This document shows, piece after piece, positions 1-11,932 of a DNA stretch of 64,000 bases. Both the position numbers and the translations under genes were made by a program. A model generated the notes under the pieces. The model searched no databases, had not been told where the DNA came from, and saw only the letters and a program-made list of their open reading frames with translations. Positions within the stretch are counted from its first letter, which is position 1. Each line of letters begins with the position of its first letter. The stretch comes from Lumbricus rubellus (Eukaryota > Annelida > Clitellata > Crassiclitellata > Lumbricidae): contig OX243828.1 in assembly GCA_945859605.1 (NCBI GenBank), positions 28,584,369 through 28,648,368 on the forward strand, written 5' to 3'.

Positions 1-29
1 TAAAATTAGTAAAAACTGCTTGATTTAAG

Positions 30-199
30 GTGGTTGAAATATGAAGAGAAAGTTGATGCCGGAGGACGCTGGTCGAAGCCACATGTTAGCACAATGTCTT
101 TCCGCGGACTGTCTCATCTACGCTGGACTCTAGCCGAGCACAAGTGTGTGCTTGCTCTGGATGTTTCTGCAGCTTCAAAGACGTCGCTTGAAGTTTATC
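30..199 (+). CDS. SLC4: SLC4 exon 1 of window: cytoplasmic domain start
   Basis: The exon reads WLKYEEKVDAGGRWSKPHVS and onward through a run containing LRWTLAEHKCVLALD. This is the conserved opening of the SLC4 cytoplasmic (band 3) domain, the W(L)K(F/Y)EE..E.GG..RWSKPHV segment. I place the acceptor at the AG of 28-29; its polypyrimidine tract is weak. The donor is the GT at 200 (gtgagg). That donor leaves one base (C), which joins AA at 8418 to make a Gln codon. A weaker donor at 193 would break phase with exon 2. The protein N-terminus must lie upstream of the window. Boundaries are inferred; the coding identity is strong. Confidence 0.88.
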
Positions 200-422
200 G
201 TGAGGATAACTGCAGTGGTTATAATAATAATAATAGTATTATTAATAAAAATAAATAAATAATAATAATGGTGATAATGATATTGAATGATATTGATAAT
301 AGCAAAGAGTGGGCTAATACTAATATCATCATCGACATCACAATTAGGCATACCATCGTCATCATTATGTAACCAACACCTGCGTCACGCTTTTTTCCAG
401 TATGATTCACACCATTTGATTT

Positions 423-727
<305 letters not shown>

Positions 728-2622
728 ATCAGGAGGTCTTCCACCAATAGCGATTGGGTACGCTTTGAGGAGGCTAGCAGCGAAGTGTGCCAACAGCTAC
801 GCCCTTGGTAGGCTAGAATCTTTCTTCACCCATTGCAAGTCGGAGTGGCAGTTCCAGGAGGCGGTGAAGCGGCAGTACATGCGGCAAGAAGCTTCGTCAC
901 AAACATGACAGAGGACGAGATCTTCGTTAAACTTGACTTCACAAATGCATTCAACACCTTGCGAAGAGACGTCATGCTGCAGATGGTTTACGACACCATT
1001 CCTGAGATCTACGCCTTCACACACCAGGCATATTCAGCAGAATCTCAGCTGCAGTTTGGTTCCTTCGTGGTTCGCTCGATGATGAGTCCGCAGCAGGGAG
1101 ATCCCTTGGGGCCCCTGGTGTTCTGCCTGCCTTTACAGCCAGTCCTGCGCGCAATGCGCTCAAGTTTCAGGCTTGGCTATCTGGATGACATTTCGTTGGG
1201 AGGTAAGAAGGAGGACGTACTGCAGAATTTGGCCTCGATTAAGAACTTGGAGTCATCGCTGGGTATCTGCCTCAATAGCAAGAAATGTGAACTTTATTCA
1301 AAGACGGAACAAACGGAGCAAGAATTCGAAGGATTCGAGCTCCTGCTGCTGGGGGCTTCACTGTTCCGAGGAGAGGCTTTAGACGTGGCGCTGCTCAGGC
1401 ACAGCGAGATACTAGAACGGGCAGTGACGGACCTGGCCTGCCTTCGAGCCCAGGCAGCGTTGATTTTGCTGCGTGCATGTTTTGGGGCAGCAAAACTTAC
1501 CTATTTGCTGAGAACTGCCATATGCCATGGCCATCCATTGCTCGAGAAAATGGATGAACAAAGGCGCGGGGGTCTTGAGAACATCATCAACATCAGCCTC
1601 AACGACATTCAATGGCTACAAACCACACTCCCGATTAGAGATGGTGGACTCGGAGTTAGACGTGTCTCGATGCTGGCATCTTCAGCTTATTTGGCATCAG
1701 CCGCATCGACCAAGTCACTCGTGAGTTCGATCCTGTGCAAGGCGGAGTGGGATGATCTCCACATCGACGATTTGCTCGAGGTCCGCAAGAACACCCAGCC
1801 GAGCAGCGCAGAGTCCTTTTGGAGCAGGCAGAGCGTGTGGGATGCACCACTGATTGAGATAGACAGGGCAGCGATATGGGCCGCCTACAGCGATCCGGTT
1901 AACATGGCCAGGCTATTTGCGGTGACCTCCCTTCATGCTGGGGACTGGCTATCAACTATTCCTGTGACCGCCTGTGGCTTGGATCTAAACAACGAGGCAA
2001 TCAGTTGGACTGTGAATGGGTGTCACCAGTGTCAGTGCGGAGAGACCACCGACTCAAGAGGACACCACGGGTTGGCCTGCAGACGATCATCTGGAAGAAC
2101 GTCGCGACACTTTGCGGTCAACGACTTGGTGTGGATGGCACTCGCGAAGGCCTGATTAGAACGGACGGCAAAAGACCAGACCAGAGGCAAATATATCGCC
2201 TGGGACTTCACAGCCATCCATACATGTGCGGTGTCGTTGATCGGTCATCAACGGAATCCGGAGGAGCTGCGGAACATGCGGCGGATCGGAAATGCAACAA
2301 GTACTCTACTCTTCCTGTCTCCCACGAGTTTGTGCCCATCGCTATTGAAACGTTGGCCCCATCAATCGCGCGGGTCGTAAATTTTTACTGGAGTTGGGCC
2401 GCCGTTGTTCCGCTGTTTCCGGCGATCCGAGGGAAATAATCTACCTCTTCCAGAGGTATATGCACACAGCGTTTCAACGCCGTTGCTTTTAGAGGAACAT
2501 TTGCACCACACCCCGGGGACGATAACAATGCACTCTATGCTTGAACACATTTCTGTTTTTTGTTTTGTTTTCGGCTGGAGTGGTTTTTTCAATAAATGTT
2601 GAAGTTATAAAATATAATAATA
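728..2622 (+). pseudogene. R2/R4-like non-LTR retrotransposon, RT and endonuclease portion (copy b)
   Basis: The copy starts in the RT domain with SGGLPPIAIGYALRRLAAKC, shifts frame near 830, and then stays open for 440 codons (833-2155). Visible parts are VKLDFTNAFNTLRR (RT palm), SPQQGDPLGPLVFCLPLQP, GYLDDISLGG (the catalytic box is LDD in place of the usual YADD), the thumb, and a CHQCQCG...GHHGLAC zinc-ribbon. After a frame change, GLIRTDGKRPDQ and the following region look like a degraded restriction-like endonuclease (RPD...D type) that ends in a sequence shared with the other copies. It is 5' truncated. It terminates at an A/T tail with TAA units at about 2600-2622. Confidence 0.85.
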
Positions 2623-3091
2623 AACGATCGGTGACCTCGCTGGCACTACCCGCCTTTCTGGCTTCAGCCGCAGGGACCGATCTGCTCCAGTCCACCATGT
2701 TGGGAGACCAACAACGCGAGGCACTGACAACCAGATGGTGCGAAGCTAGTGCCATGCACTCATAAACAATCAGCATGGGACACACCTCTGATCGACGGTG
2801 TAGTTTCTTGCCTGCACGCCAGGTTCCCGGTCCAACACATCAGGCTCGCCTTAAGGCCATATCAGCCCACACGCGGGAGACTGGTTGCTGGCCCTCCCCA
2901 TTATAAGCTGTGGGCTTAGGCTTGACGACCAATCGATCAGGGTCCACTTTGCGAGCCATACGGGTGCCCATGCGGGGCCCCGGTGTTGGCAGATGGACAT
3001 CTCGGGCTCTCCTGCGCGCTGGGACCAGGTCGCATGCCGAGACACGCGGCTCTGAAAACAATATCATCTTTCAGAGCTTGATTCGTGCCGG

Positions 3092-5449
3092 TGTGGCGTG
3101 ATAATATGTCCGGCATGAAATGTTGTCCGACTCCGCACACTTCCGTTGTCAAGACAGTATTTCATGTGGTCTACGCATGAGATATTGTCCGGCATGAAAT
3201 CGTGTCCGACTCCGCCGTTATATGTATCCCGCTTGTCGAAGCAGTACTTCCGCTTAAAATGTAATATTATCAATAACACTTGCCAAAAATATTTTTGTCA
3301 TAAGAGTTGAGAAAACAAGGATCTGAACAGTGGAATTATTGTTGAAAGCACCATGTGTGTAGTTGCCATTGCGATGACCGTATTTCTATTTTTAGATAGA
3401 ATTTCCCATCGTAGAACACGCCAAGTGGTTATGAGTAAAGGCGTTTGTAAATATGGGCTAAATCTTTAAAAGACTTGCGGCCTTCATAAATGCCTCATCT
3501 AATTTAACTGTTCCATAGTTGTGTTTATTTGAAGTAATCCATCGATTCGGTTTTCCAAATTATTAGCCACATGCAGCATTAGGCTAATCTTTTTTATATC
3601 AAATTGGCTCATGCTACTCGCATATTTTTGTAGCGCTTTATTAGTAACATATTTTAGCGTACTTTATTACCACATAATAAACATAATTTATATGAGGGGT
3701 TTCAAGGTTTTCAGAGAACATAATTGTTTAGTATGGTTTTTATTTCGATAATTTAAGCAAATGCCCAAAACATCACGGCTTTTGATGTGGTTAGAGCCAC
3801 TGCCATGCCCAGATTAGATTAAACTGTATGCCTTCCCTGTGTGGTGGGTATTTGCAAATGCCATGGGGCGTAGACGTCTTCACGGTGTTTTAAGAAGAAC
3901 TCACCCGTTCAGGCTTCATCTCTACTGATTTTCCAAGTATTGACGCACTCTGTTCTAGGGGCTTACTCTGCTCTTTTCCGCTCTATCCTATTAAATCCTT
4001 TTCACATTCTTCACTAGCTCCTCCCTTCCCATAAGGTGCTTCATATAATGCTCGAGCCAGGCCACCTAGTGTACAAAAAGAGTTGAATTTTATGCCCAAA
4101 GCTTTGTTTTGACTTTGCTTAAATGTTTCTATAATTTATTATTGTACAAACTACTATGCGCTTGCTGGTGGTCTAATGAACAATATTTTTACTTCGACTG
4201 ACTGACTGACTGACTTACTTACTTACTTACTAGCAGCCTACTTAATAATAGCCATTGTAAGCCTACTGTGCACCTGGGTTTGAACTCTCCAATACGGTTC
4301 CACGACAATTGGTCAACAGACAACTCGTCTAACGGCAACTCGTCTACAGACACTTGGTATAACGACAACAGTACTGGTCTACACTACATGCATACGACTA
4401 GTATTGATGAAATAGAAGCTAGATTTATGGGAGAAAAAAACTGAATGGTTTTCTAGCTTTAATGAAAGCGGGATTGATGATTTTCATTCATGTATTTCAA
4501 CATCCATCCAGTTTCTATTTCAGATCTAAAAATACCTTCTATTTCTCGCTCGCTATTTTTGTCATTCCAGCTTCCATTTCAGATATAAAAGTGCCCTCAT
4601 CCAGCTTCTATTACTTAAGCGTTTTTTCATCAATTCAGCGTCTATTTCAGAACTAGAAAAGCCTGTCCAGCTTTTATTTCTCATGCGTCATTTTCGTCAA
4701 TCCAGCTTCTATTTCACATGTAAAAGAACCGTCATCCAGATTCGATCTATCCTGCGTTTTTTCATCAATCCAGCGTTCATTTCACCTATAAAAAACTTGC
4801 ATACAGCTTCCATTTCTTAAAGCGCTGGATGTCTGTAGACATTCAGTCAGTCAGTCGTTAGACGAGTTGTCTGTAGACCAGTTGTCGTGACACCCTCCAG
4901 AACATATAAATTATTGCTACAAATTTAGTATGTGTAGGCTGCGTGTAGCAGTTTTAAACAGTTATTTGGCCCCGAGTTTTAACGCCAATGTTGTCCGAAT
5001 ATAGGCCTAGCGTTTCAATAGAATATTCAATTCTGAAAGGAAGTATGCGGAGAAGCACGTGGCTAGATAATTGAGTGATTATTATGGAAGAGTTTGTTAA
5101 TTAAACGCAAATAAATTGTCCGTGTTTCTTTGCCCTATTTCTCGTAATTATAGCTCCCATTTTTTATGGGACGTTGGAACTATTATCTTTTGTATTGTAG
5201 GTCTTTAACGGAAACGCTCTGTGGTTACTATTAATAACAAGTTCTTAATATAGATGTCGATGTCTATTATTAGATGGACAGGTTGTGTTGGAATTATTAC
5301 CTTTGCTATTTTATGTCTTTCCCGGACAAGATCTCACGGTTCTATTAATACTTTTGATTGACAGTTGCTGTCTGACGTCAGCGGTCACGTTAACCAATGA
5401 CAGTATGTTTCGGACAATATTTCATGCCCGGACATAATTTCATACCACA
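3092..5449. mobile_element. 2.36-kb TIR element inserted at CCGG
   Basis: The ends are TGTGGCGTGATAATATGTCC (left) and an inverted counterpart ending cataccacA (right), flanked by CCGG at 3088-3091 and 5450-5453. Subterminal regions carry repeats of tgtccggcatgaaat and tgtccgactccgc. No transposase was recognised, so it is presumably non-autonomous. A second copy lies at 25086-26018. It contains a nested 599-bp element (4296-4894). Confidence 0.85.
4296..4894. mobile_element. Mutator-like MITE with tandem-motif TIRs (family 1)
   Basis: Left terminus GGTTCCACGACAATTGGTC and right terminus (reverse complement) GGTGTCACGACAACTGGTC. Both continue into degenerate tandem units of acaactcgtctacag. 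The flanks CTCCAATAC (4287-4295) and CTCCAGAAC (4895-4903) are an aged 9-bp target duplication (7 of 9). The interior (about 4480-4820) is a degenerate tandem array of ccagcttctatttcag... units. No coding capacity. Confidence 0.8.
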
Positions 5450-5894
5450 CCGGCTTTCCGTCCACAAAGGGCCTCTTGAGAACGAACGGTAGGAGACCAT
5501 GGCGCGTCGGGCGATGCCTCATCTGGGACGCAACCGTGATAGACACCCTGGCTGCTTCCTACCTGCCAGACACCTCCCAAACTGCTGGTGCTGCTGCAGA
5601 GCGGGCATCGGCCAGAAAGATGGACAAATATACAGAGCTGTCGTCCACATATCATTTCACCCTTACAACGAAGGGCTGACCTTCCTGTCAGATCTAAGCC
5701 AAAAGCTTTGGACCATTACAAGGAACCCACGAGAAACCACGGTTTTATTCCAACGCCTCTCTTTGACAATACAGCGGTTTAACGCAGTAGCTTTCAGAGG
5801 TACTTTCGCAAGCCTTGTCCGGACTGGTTTTATTGCAGTAGTTAGGCGATAAGTCCCTGATTGATCCTAAATACATCGGGGCAAAAAAAAAAAA

Positions 5895-6089
5895 TAATAT
5901 TTTTCCTGGAGTTCAGAGGGACTTGATTTTATGCTGGACTCGACGCAGGACAGGCTCGAGACAAGCTACCTGTTTCAGAGAATCTCGGTGGCAATCCAAC
6001 GAGGAAACGCCATCTGTTTTTCGTCCACATTGCCATTGTAATAATAATAATACTAATAATACTAATTATGCTAATACTATAAATAATAT

Positions 6090-6124
<35 letters not shown>

Positions 6125-6240
6125 TACGTTGGAGACGAGAACCTGTAACCTGATTTATTCTTTTACACTTTTACAGCCCGAGGGATCCTTACTACCTCAG
6201 GCAATTTAATAAAAAAAAATAATAAAAAAATAAAAAAATA
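5895..6240 (+). mobile_element. Retrotransposon 3' fragments with internal and terminal TAA tracts (copy d)
   Basis: Bases 5940-6035 encode YLFQRISVAIQRGNAICF, homologous to the end of copies b and c. A degenerate TAATAA tract follows (6041-6124), then a 3' end with cccgagggatccttactacc and an A/TAA tail to 6240. It may be one copy with an expanded internal TAA tract, or two truncated copies. Confidence 0.65.
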
Positions 6241-6339
6241 ATATGTCCGATATGTTTTTAAGTCATACAGCCTACATAGAAAAGAACTATAAATTTCAGG
6301 ATGGTAATTGCATAATAATTACCAATAAGTTATAATAAT

Positions 6340-6540
6340 AATCTTTTCTGAAGCGCCTGCAAGACGCATTGCGCTTTACATTTACAAGTTATGCAGTAAT
6401 CAAAATTAAACTTAACTACTAACAGCATTGTAATTACGCGGCGCTAAAAGCAGCTAACAAAGCATGTCCACCATACGGGCCGCGAACTCGTGACCTCTCG
6501 CTCTACGTTAGTGTGTTATCCATTGCCTTGTTGGGAAATA
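6340..6540 (-). repeat. tRNA-related SINE-like remnant
   Basis: On the minus strand, gagaggtcacgagttcgcgg resembles a B box, and a body containing agctaacaaagcatgtcc is shared loosely with 27400-27450. The A-box region is degraded. This is a repeat, not a tRNA gene. Confidence 0.4.
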
Positions 6541-6604
6541 TTCTTTTTCCCACTTTTCTTGCAGGTTACGTGGGAGAACCAGGATCATGGCACATCCTAT
6601 AACC

Positions 6605-6648
6605 ATGCATCTGGCGAGTCGATTAATTAATCGACTCGCCAGATGCAT
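6605..6648. repeat. Perfect 44-bp palindrome
   Basis: Arms atgcatctggcgagtcgatt(aa) and its exact complement meet with no spacer. This would extrude as a 22-bp hairpin. Confidence 0.95.
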
Positions 6649-6930
6649 TGGTCATAACTGCCTTTGTCTGCTTTACTGTTGAAAGGTTTCTGCCACGGAT
6701 TTATACGTTCAATGCTGTTCGCCATGCGCATGTGTTTTTAGGCATGCGTAATTTTAGTGATATCCAGAGACTCTGCCACCGTGATGTCCCATTAGAACAG
6801 TAATCTTTGGTTAAATACATTTCTAAATGTGTGTAGGCCCACGCCACTTAGGGCTAGGGTTTCCACAAATAGTTATGTTTGTGGGCCCCCATCACTGTTG
6901 TCTGGCTGTGAGACCTCTCGGGGCTCCAAC

Positions 6931-8213
6931 ATGCAGGGATGGGAAAATTAGAGGGAAACATGCAATTGAATTACATTTAATAACAAATTACCAATTACTG
7001 GATAAAATGTAATTTAATTAGAAATTACTTTTGACTCAGAGCCTCAATTTCCAACTCACAAATTAGGTAATTTCAATTACATCAATTACAAAATTCCTTT
7101 GGGACATAAAATCATTGTAATGAAAACTCAGGCAGGACGTGCGCGCCTTTTTTTCCTTATTTCAATGTGTATTGATGTGACACTTTTGTGTAAGAAAATG
7201 TCTTGAAGAAGTAGCAGCTGTTCAAACAAGTTATCTAATTACAGCCTCTTACAATCCTGCCTGTAAAACTATAGAGCCTATTGAGGCCCTATTCTATATT
7301 GCAGACCAATGCAGGGCAGCATTGACTTGTATAAGCAATTTGTTAGCAGTGTAATAGCTACGAGGCCTTTCTGTCATCTTCTATATGCTGCAAGATTACT
7401 AAATCGCTTTGTTTCTATCCTGCTTGTCGACTTTGTGGTCACTGCACGCTGCACACTGAAACCATAAAATTCTTCATCTAGCCAATCTTTCATTCTTTAT
7501 GACCACTAGATGCACAGTAGACCTATTTTGTTCGCTACTGGTGGCATTTTCAGATGTTGTCACTAAAGCAATTTATATATTCTTTTAGTCTGGTCTGCAA
7601 ACTGTGCAGGCATGGGCGGAAACCTAGGAGGGACAGAGGGGACGGTCCCACCCAAAAAGGTGTTGGGGACGGCCCATGCATTGGTCCCCCCAAGTTGAGC
7701 GTGAAGACTCTCACGGCGGACGAAAAAATTTGTTGCATAGGTATTTTTGAGATTTTTTGGCCGGATGACTAAAAAAAAAGGTCATCAACTTTTTGGCGGC
7801 GAAATAGAAAATTTTCTTGACTTTCGGACTTTTTTGTCCGGATGACTAAAAAAAAAGGTCATCAACTTTTTGCTTTTTGGGCGGTGAAAATAAGAAAAAA
7901 TTCTTGACTTTCGGAATCGTGAAAATTTTTCTCCCGTCAAAAAATCCCTCGCGTCTTTCCTTCGGCCACTCGTTCGTCCCCCCAAGTCTCCGCCCAGGTT
8001 TTCGCCTATGTGTGCAGGTACCCACGTAATTTAAAATATCGATGATTTACTGTTGCAAGAGTCATATGATTTACCAAATAATCTCAACATATAAGTATAA
8101 TATCAAAGTAATATAATTTTGTGGAATGTAATTGAATTAGAAATTACAAATTGATGCAGAGCAGGAAATTACAAATTACCAATTACAATCGTAATTACTG
8201 CCAATCTCTAGCA
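6931..8213. mobile_element. AT-rich TIR element, hAT-like, hosting a second hAT MITE
   Basis: The left end CAGGGATGGGAAAATTA and the right end reverse complement TAGAGATTGGCAGTAATTA are related. Subterminal regions on both sides repeat aattacaaattaccaattac. Target duplication is not clear. No transposase was recognised. The 400-bp element at 7611-8010 interrupts it. Confidence 0.5.
7611..8010. mobile_element. hAT-type MITE, 400 bp
   Basis: The termini CATGGGCGGAAACCTAGG and (reverse complement) CATAGGCGAAAACCTGGG are inverted repeats flanked by the identical 8-bp duplication TGTGCAGG (7603-7610 and 8011-8018). Eight-bp duplications and CA-starting ends fit hAT. The interior contains two copies of ggatgactaaaaaaaaaggt. 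No coding capacity. Confidence 0.88.
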
Positions 8214-8417
8214 TTAATAATATTAATAATATTAATAACAATTTCATTGCAATATTCTTGTCACATAATTCACGTATGTTTTTCCATCGAAAGTTTTGCA
8301 ATTTATAAACATTTCGGCCCCATATGCGCATGCTTACCCATTTCATAGTGTTTGAGCAGAAGTTGTCTTGTAATAGAGTTGTTCGATATAGTGCTTATCT
8401 TCTTTGTGGCTTCTAAG

Positions 8418-8555
8418 AACTACTCGGGAATGAGATTGCGAAATCTTGCAACTTGAACGATTGGAGTGTTTCGAAAGTCATACAAGTTTTGCAAAGACCT
8501 CACAAACATAAGCACCGGAAGGCTGCAAAAAAAGAACTTATCCCGCAAAGCATTG
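8418..8555 (+). CDS. SLC4: SLC4 exon 2: cytoplasmic domain helix ending in a His/Lys-rich segment
   Basis: Codons from 8420 read LLGNEIAKSCNLNDWSVSKV and continue to a basic HKHKHRK cluster. This corresponds to the SLC4 segment following 'SLEEIADMVLDNMI', where vertebrate proteins have a similar helix and then a His/Lys-rich stretch. Acceptor AG is at 8416-8417 and donor gtgagt begins at 8556. It enters with two bases completing a codon and leaves with one base, which fits exons 1 and 3. It lies between the hAT-containing repeat block (6.9-8.2 kb) and the mariner/gypsy block (8.9-14.3 kb). Sequence conservation is modest, so support rests on position, phase and the basic cluster. Confidence 0.78.
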
Positions 8556-10041
8556 GTGAGTTATCATTGCATACTCTTCGGGTAATAATATGTGTTTTTT
8601 GGTTTGTATTTGCACCTCTTATACTCCTAAACAGTTGAGAGGAACTCGTTGCTGGCGGCCCATCTTGGAATGAGGAAGACGCATGATAAAATTCTCAGTT
8701 AGACATGACATACGGTTAACCGGACATGCGAAGATACGTTTTAAGTTGCGACATTTGCCAGAAATCCGTAGATAAGAAAGTGAACTATAAAGCGCCGATG
8801 GGTCATCTACCAGTGCATAGTTATCATAGGAGATCTACACCCAATGTCAGCCCTGAGCGAGATATACACAGTTATACAGTGTGCGCCCAAAAAAAGTAAT
8901 CCCCTACGGTTTCTAGCCCATATCGTGACCAAACATACGAATTTTTAGATGAAACTAAACAGTCTTAAAATCATTTCATATCTACGTACAATGGCAAAAT
9001 TTCAAAAACATATTTCAAACAGAACAAAAGTTATACCACTTTTAGTAAGGCCATCCACTGTTTTTTGACGATTCAAAAACGCGACGCAACAAAAAGTAAC
9101 AAGAAACCAATTCAATTATTCTGGCCAAAATCTTGGTCAAAAACAAGAATATGTAAATGAAATTTTACAGGCTTGAAGACAATTCATATCTACACATGAT
9201 GGCCAGATTTCAGCACAATATGTCGAACAGAATAAAAGTTATGGCACTTTTAAGGAGGCCACCCACCGTTTTTTTTGACGATTCAAAGACGTAACGCAGC
9301 AAAAAGTAGCAAAAACACGATTTTATTAAATCTCATCTCAAATAATTGTTTTCAAACAGCCTTCATATTGCCAGCTGATCATTATTATTACTATTTAAAA
9401 AAGAAACAGGGTACCAGCGTAGCTGCACGTCACTGAGAAGTCTTCTTCTTCGCGTATGCTACTGCTCCAGGTCTTGACCGAGATTCGGATGAATTCGGTC
9501 AGCTGGTGGCATCCTTGGTTTCTCCGAAGGTACTCACAGGGAGGGCGCGCCTGGAATCTGGATTGACCCAGGCTTCGTGAACGCGGATGCCATCCTCCCC
9601 ACTGAGAAGTCACTTAGCAAGATGACAGTCAAATTGGTAAATAAGGAATCTGTCGCGTTAATCAACAGGTCCATTAAGAACTTTGCAAAGAGACTCAAAG
9701 GAAGTTTTGGCACTGGTGGGGGGCACATGAAACAGAAGTTGTTAAACACTATCAAGTTCATTTGACAACGGTTATTTGAGATGAGACTTAATAAAATCGT
9801 GTTTTTGTTACTTTTTGTTGCGTTTCGTTGTTAATAGTCAAAAACGGTGGGTGGTCCCGCTGAAAGTGGTATAACTTTGTTGTGTTTGAAATTATTTTAT
9901 GAAATTTGGCCATCATGTGTAAATATGAATCGTCCTTAAACCTGTAAAATGTCATTTACAAATTTTTTTGGGCCAAGATATTAGCAAAATATCTTTAAAA
10001 AATTGCGTTTGGTTTTTGAATCGTCAAAAAACGAGGGGTGG

Positions 10042-10150
10042 TATAATATTTCAGTTTTAATCACATCATAGTAACATTTACTCCGATCAAGAACTTGCAT
10101 CAAGATGCCTGATCCTCACAGGGATCAACTATCAGTTCATAGATACTACA
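10042..10150 (-). repeat. gypsy 3' LTR (109 bp)
   Basis: Same length as the 5' LTR with a few mismatches. It is preceded on the minus strand by a purine-rich tract, tttggggaaagcaa, that suits a polypurine tract. Confidence 0.92.
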
Positions 10151-10347
10151 TTGCTTTCCCCAAAGTTCAAAGGTCTACATTAATTGTCCACGAATTAATT
10201 AATGTCTTTAAACATCAATGTGAAACTAAAATAACAAATAAGTTTAATATTAGGTTTGGGGTAGACTGCCCCTCACCTCTCAAATAATGTCCATCAGGCG
10301 TTATTATGGCCTGGATGTACACAACAAAAAATCCGTCAAGGATTTGT

Positions 10348-11932
10348 TTACGTCGTAAAAAAATCCTGGAGATATGCTGGAGGCTTCCGCATCCTCTCCG
10401 AATGTCGTACTGTAGGAGCAAACTCGGACGTAGGAATATCCTCTGCCAAATCATCACTTCTTTTTGGTGTTGAAGTAGCCACGCTTCCAGTGCTGTCCAT
10501 CATATTACTCTTTGGTGTTGAAGTAGCCACACTCCCTGTTACCTCGTTCTGTTGTCCGCTGTCAATATGACGTGGACAGTCACCACCCGTGTCTTCAGAA
10601 ATGTCTGCTGGTGCTGGCCACTTTTTTAGTGTATGGTCAAAATGCCTTCTAATGATGGCCCCAGTTTCCAGCTGCACTTTACTTGAAACTGGTCCAGTAA
10701 GTTCGACAATTTCACCCGGGATCCATTTCTGACCCGAATCCACATGTCTGCTAAAATTGCGATCATACACTTTATCTCCAACTTAGAAAGGTCTTGAACG
10801 AGAATGTTGATCATGGATGGATTTCTGTTTCATCTGTTTCTGCTGAACTTGAGAAGAAAAGTTGGGTCGCAACCCATCAAATCTTGTTCTGAGCGTCCGA
10901 TTCATTAATAATTCAGCAGGTGATAGGCCCGTAACTGTGTGTGGAGTGATGCGATAAGTGAAAAGAAATCTAGAGACTCTTCTTTGCAGACTCGAGCCGC
11001 TCTTATCTGATTTCTTCATCGCGTCCTTGAACGATTGGACCACTCGCTCTGCCTGACCATTGGAAGAGGGGTGAAATGGTGCCACTAATATTTGCTGAAT
11101 TCCATTTTTGGTCAGAAATTTCTGGAACTCGTCACTTGTGAAGTATGAACCATTGTCGGACACCACTTGTTCTGGCAACCCGTGAGTGGCAAATGTCTGC
11201 ACAAGACTCTCAATCGTTCCTGCAGATGTCGCTGTTGACTGAATATGTATCTCAATCCATTTGCTGTAACCGTCAACAATGATGACATTTTCCCCAAAAA
11301 GGTCCTGCATAGTCTACATGTAACCGCTCCCACGGTCGTGTAGGATACTCCCATGGGTGCAGTGGAGCCTTTTCCGGGGCATGTCGATGAACTTGACATG
11401 GCTGACACTGCCTCACCAGGCTTTCAATCTCCTTGTCCAGTCCTGGCCACCACACATAGTTTCGAGCCAAGGCCTTCATACGACATACTCCTGGATACAT
11501 TTCATGTAATTCCTGAAGAATGATTGCTTGACTCTTGGTTGGCACAACCACTCGACAACCTCGCAATAAACATCCATCCTGCAGACTTAATTCTGCTCTG
11601 ACTTGGAAAAATGGACGTAATTTCTCAGACGGACACCTATCTGGCCAACCTCGACGGCAGTGATACATCACATGACTGTAAACTGGATCCTTGAATGTTT
11701 GAGCCTTGATAGTGGCTGCAGTGACCATCTCTAGTGATTGAATGACCTCACCTGAAACATCACTGTCTGACTCACTGACTTCCAATGGTAAACGGCTCAG
11801 GAAATCTGCATTCCCGTTGTGGCAGCCTTCTTTAAATTTCAGTTTATAATTGTACCCTGATAATGTCAAAATCCACCGAATCAATCGCGCAGAAGCCATT
11901 TGTGGAACAGCTTTGTCATCACCAAACAACCC
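10348..11932 (-). pseudogene. gypsy integrase and C-terminal tail
   Basis: The N-terminal zinc domain reads LHEMYPGVCRMKALARNYVW ... CQPCQ; the second His of HHCC is replaced by Tyr (MYPG for the usual GHPG). The catalytic core has HVDYAGPF (D), VVSDNGSYFTSDEF (D) and FHPSSNGQAERVV (E), so DDE is intact, but a frameshift near 11290 separates the first D from the rest. A GPVSSKVQLETGAIIRRHFD segment marks the C-terminal domain. Stops occur near 10780. Confidence 0.88.

Larger units (their letters stand above)
2626..5890 (+). pseudogene. R2/R4-like retrotransposon (copy c), split by a CCGG-target element
   Basis: Fragment 2626-3091 reads SVTSLALPAFLASAAG and onward, homologous to the post-RT region of copy b. 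It resumes at 5454-5890 with GLLRTNGRRPW, LIWDATVIDTLAASYLPD and LFQRLSLTIQRFNAVAFRGT. Joining 3087 to 5450 restores SLIRAGFPSTKGLLRT in one frame, which shows that the 2.36-kb insertion is clean. The 3' end (gcgataagtccctga...catcggggc) is followed by an A-rich tail and ATAAT. Stops and a frameshift make it non-functional. Confidence 0.85.
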
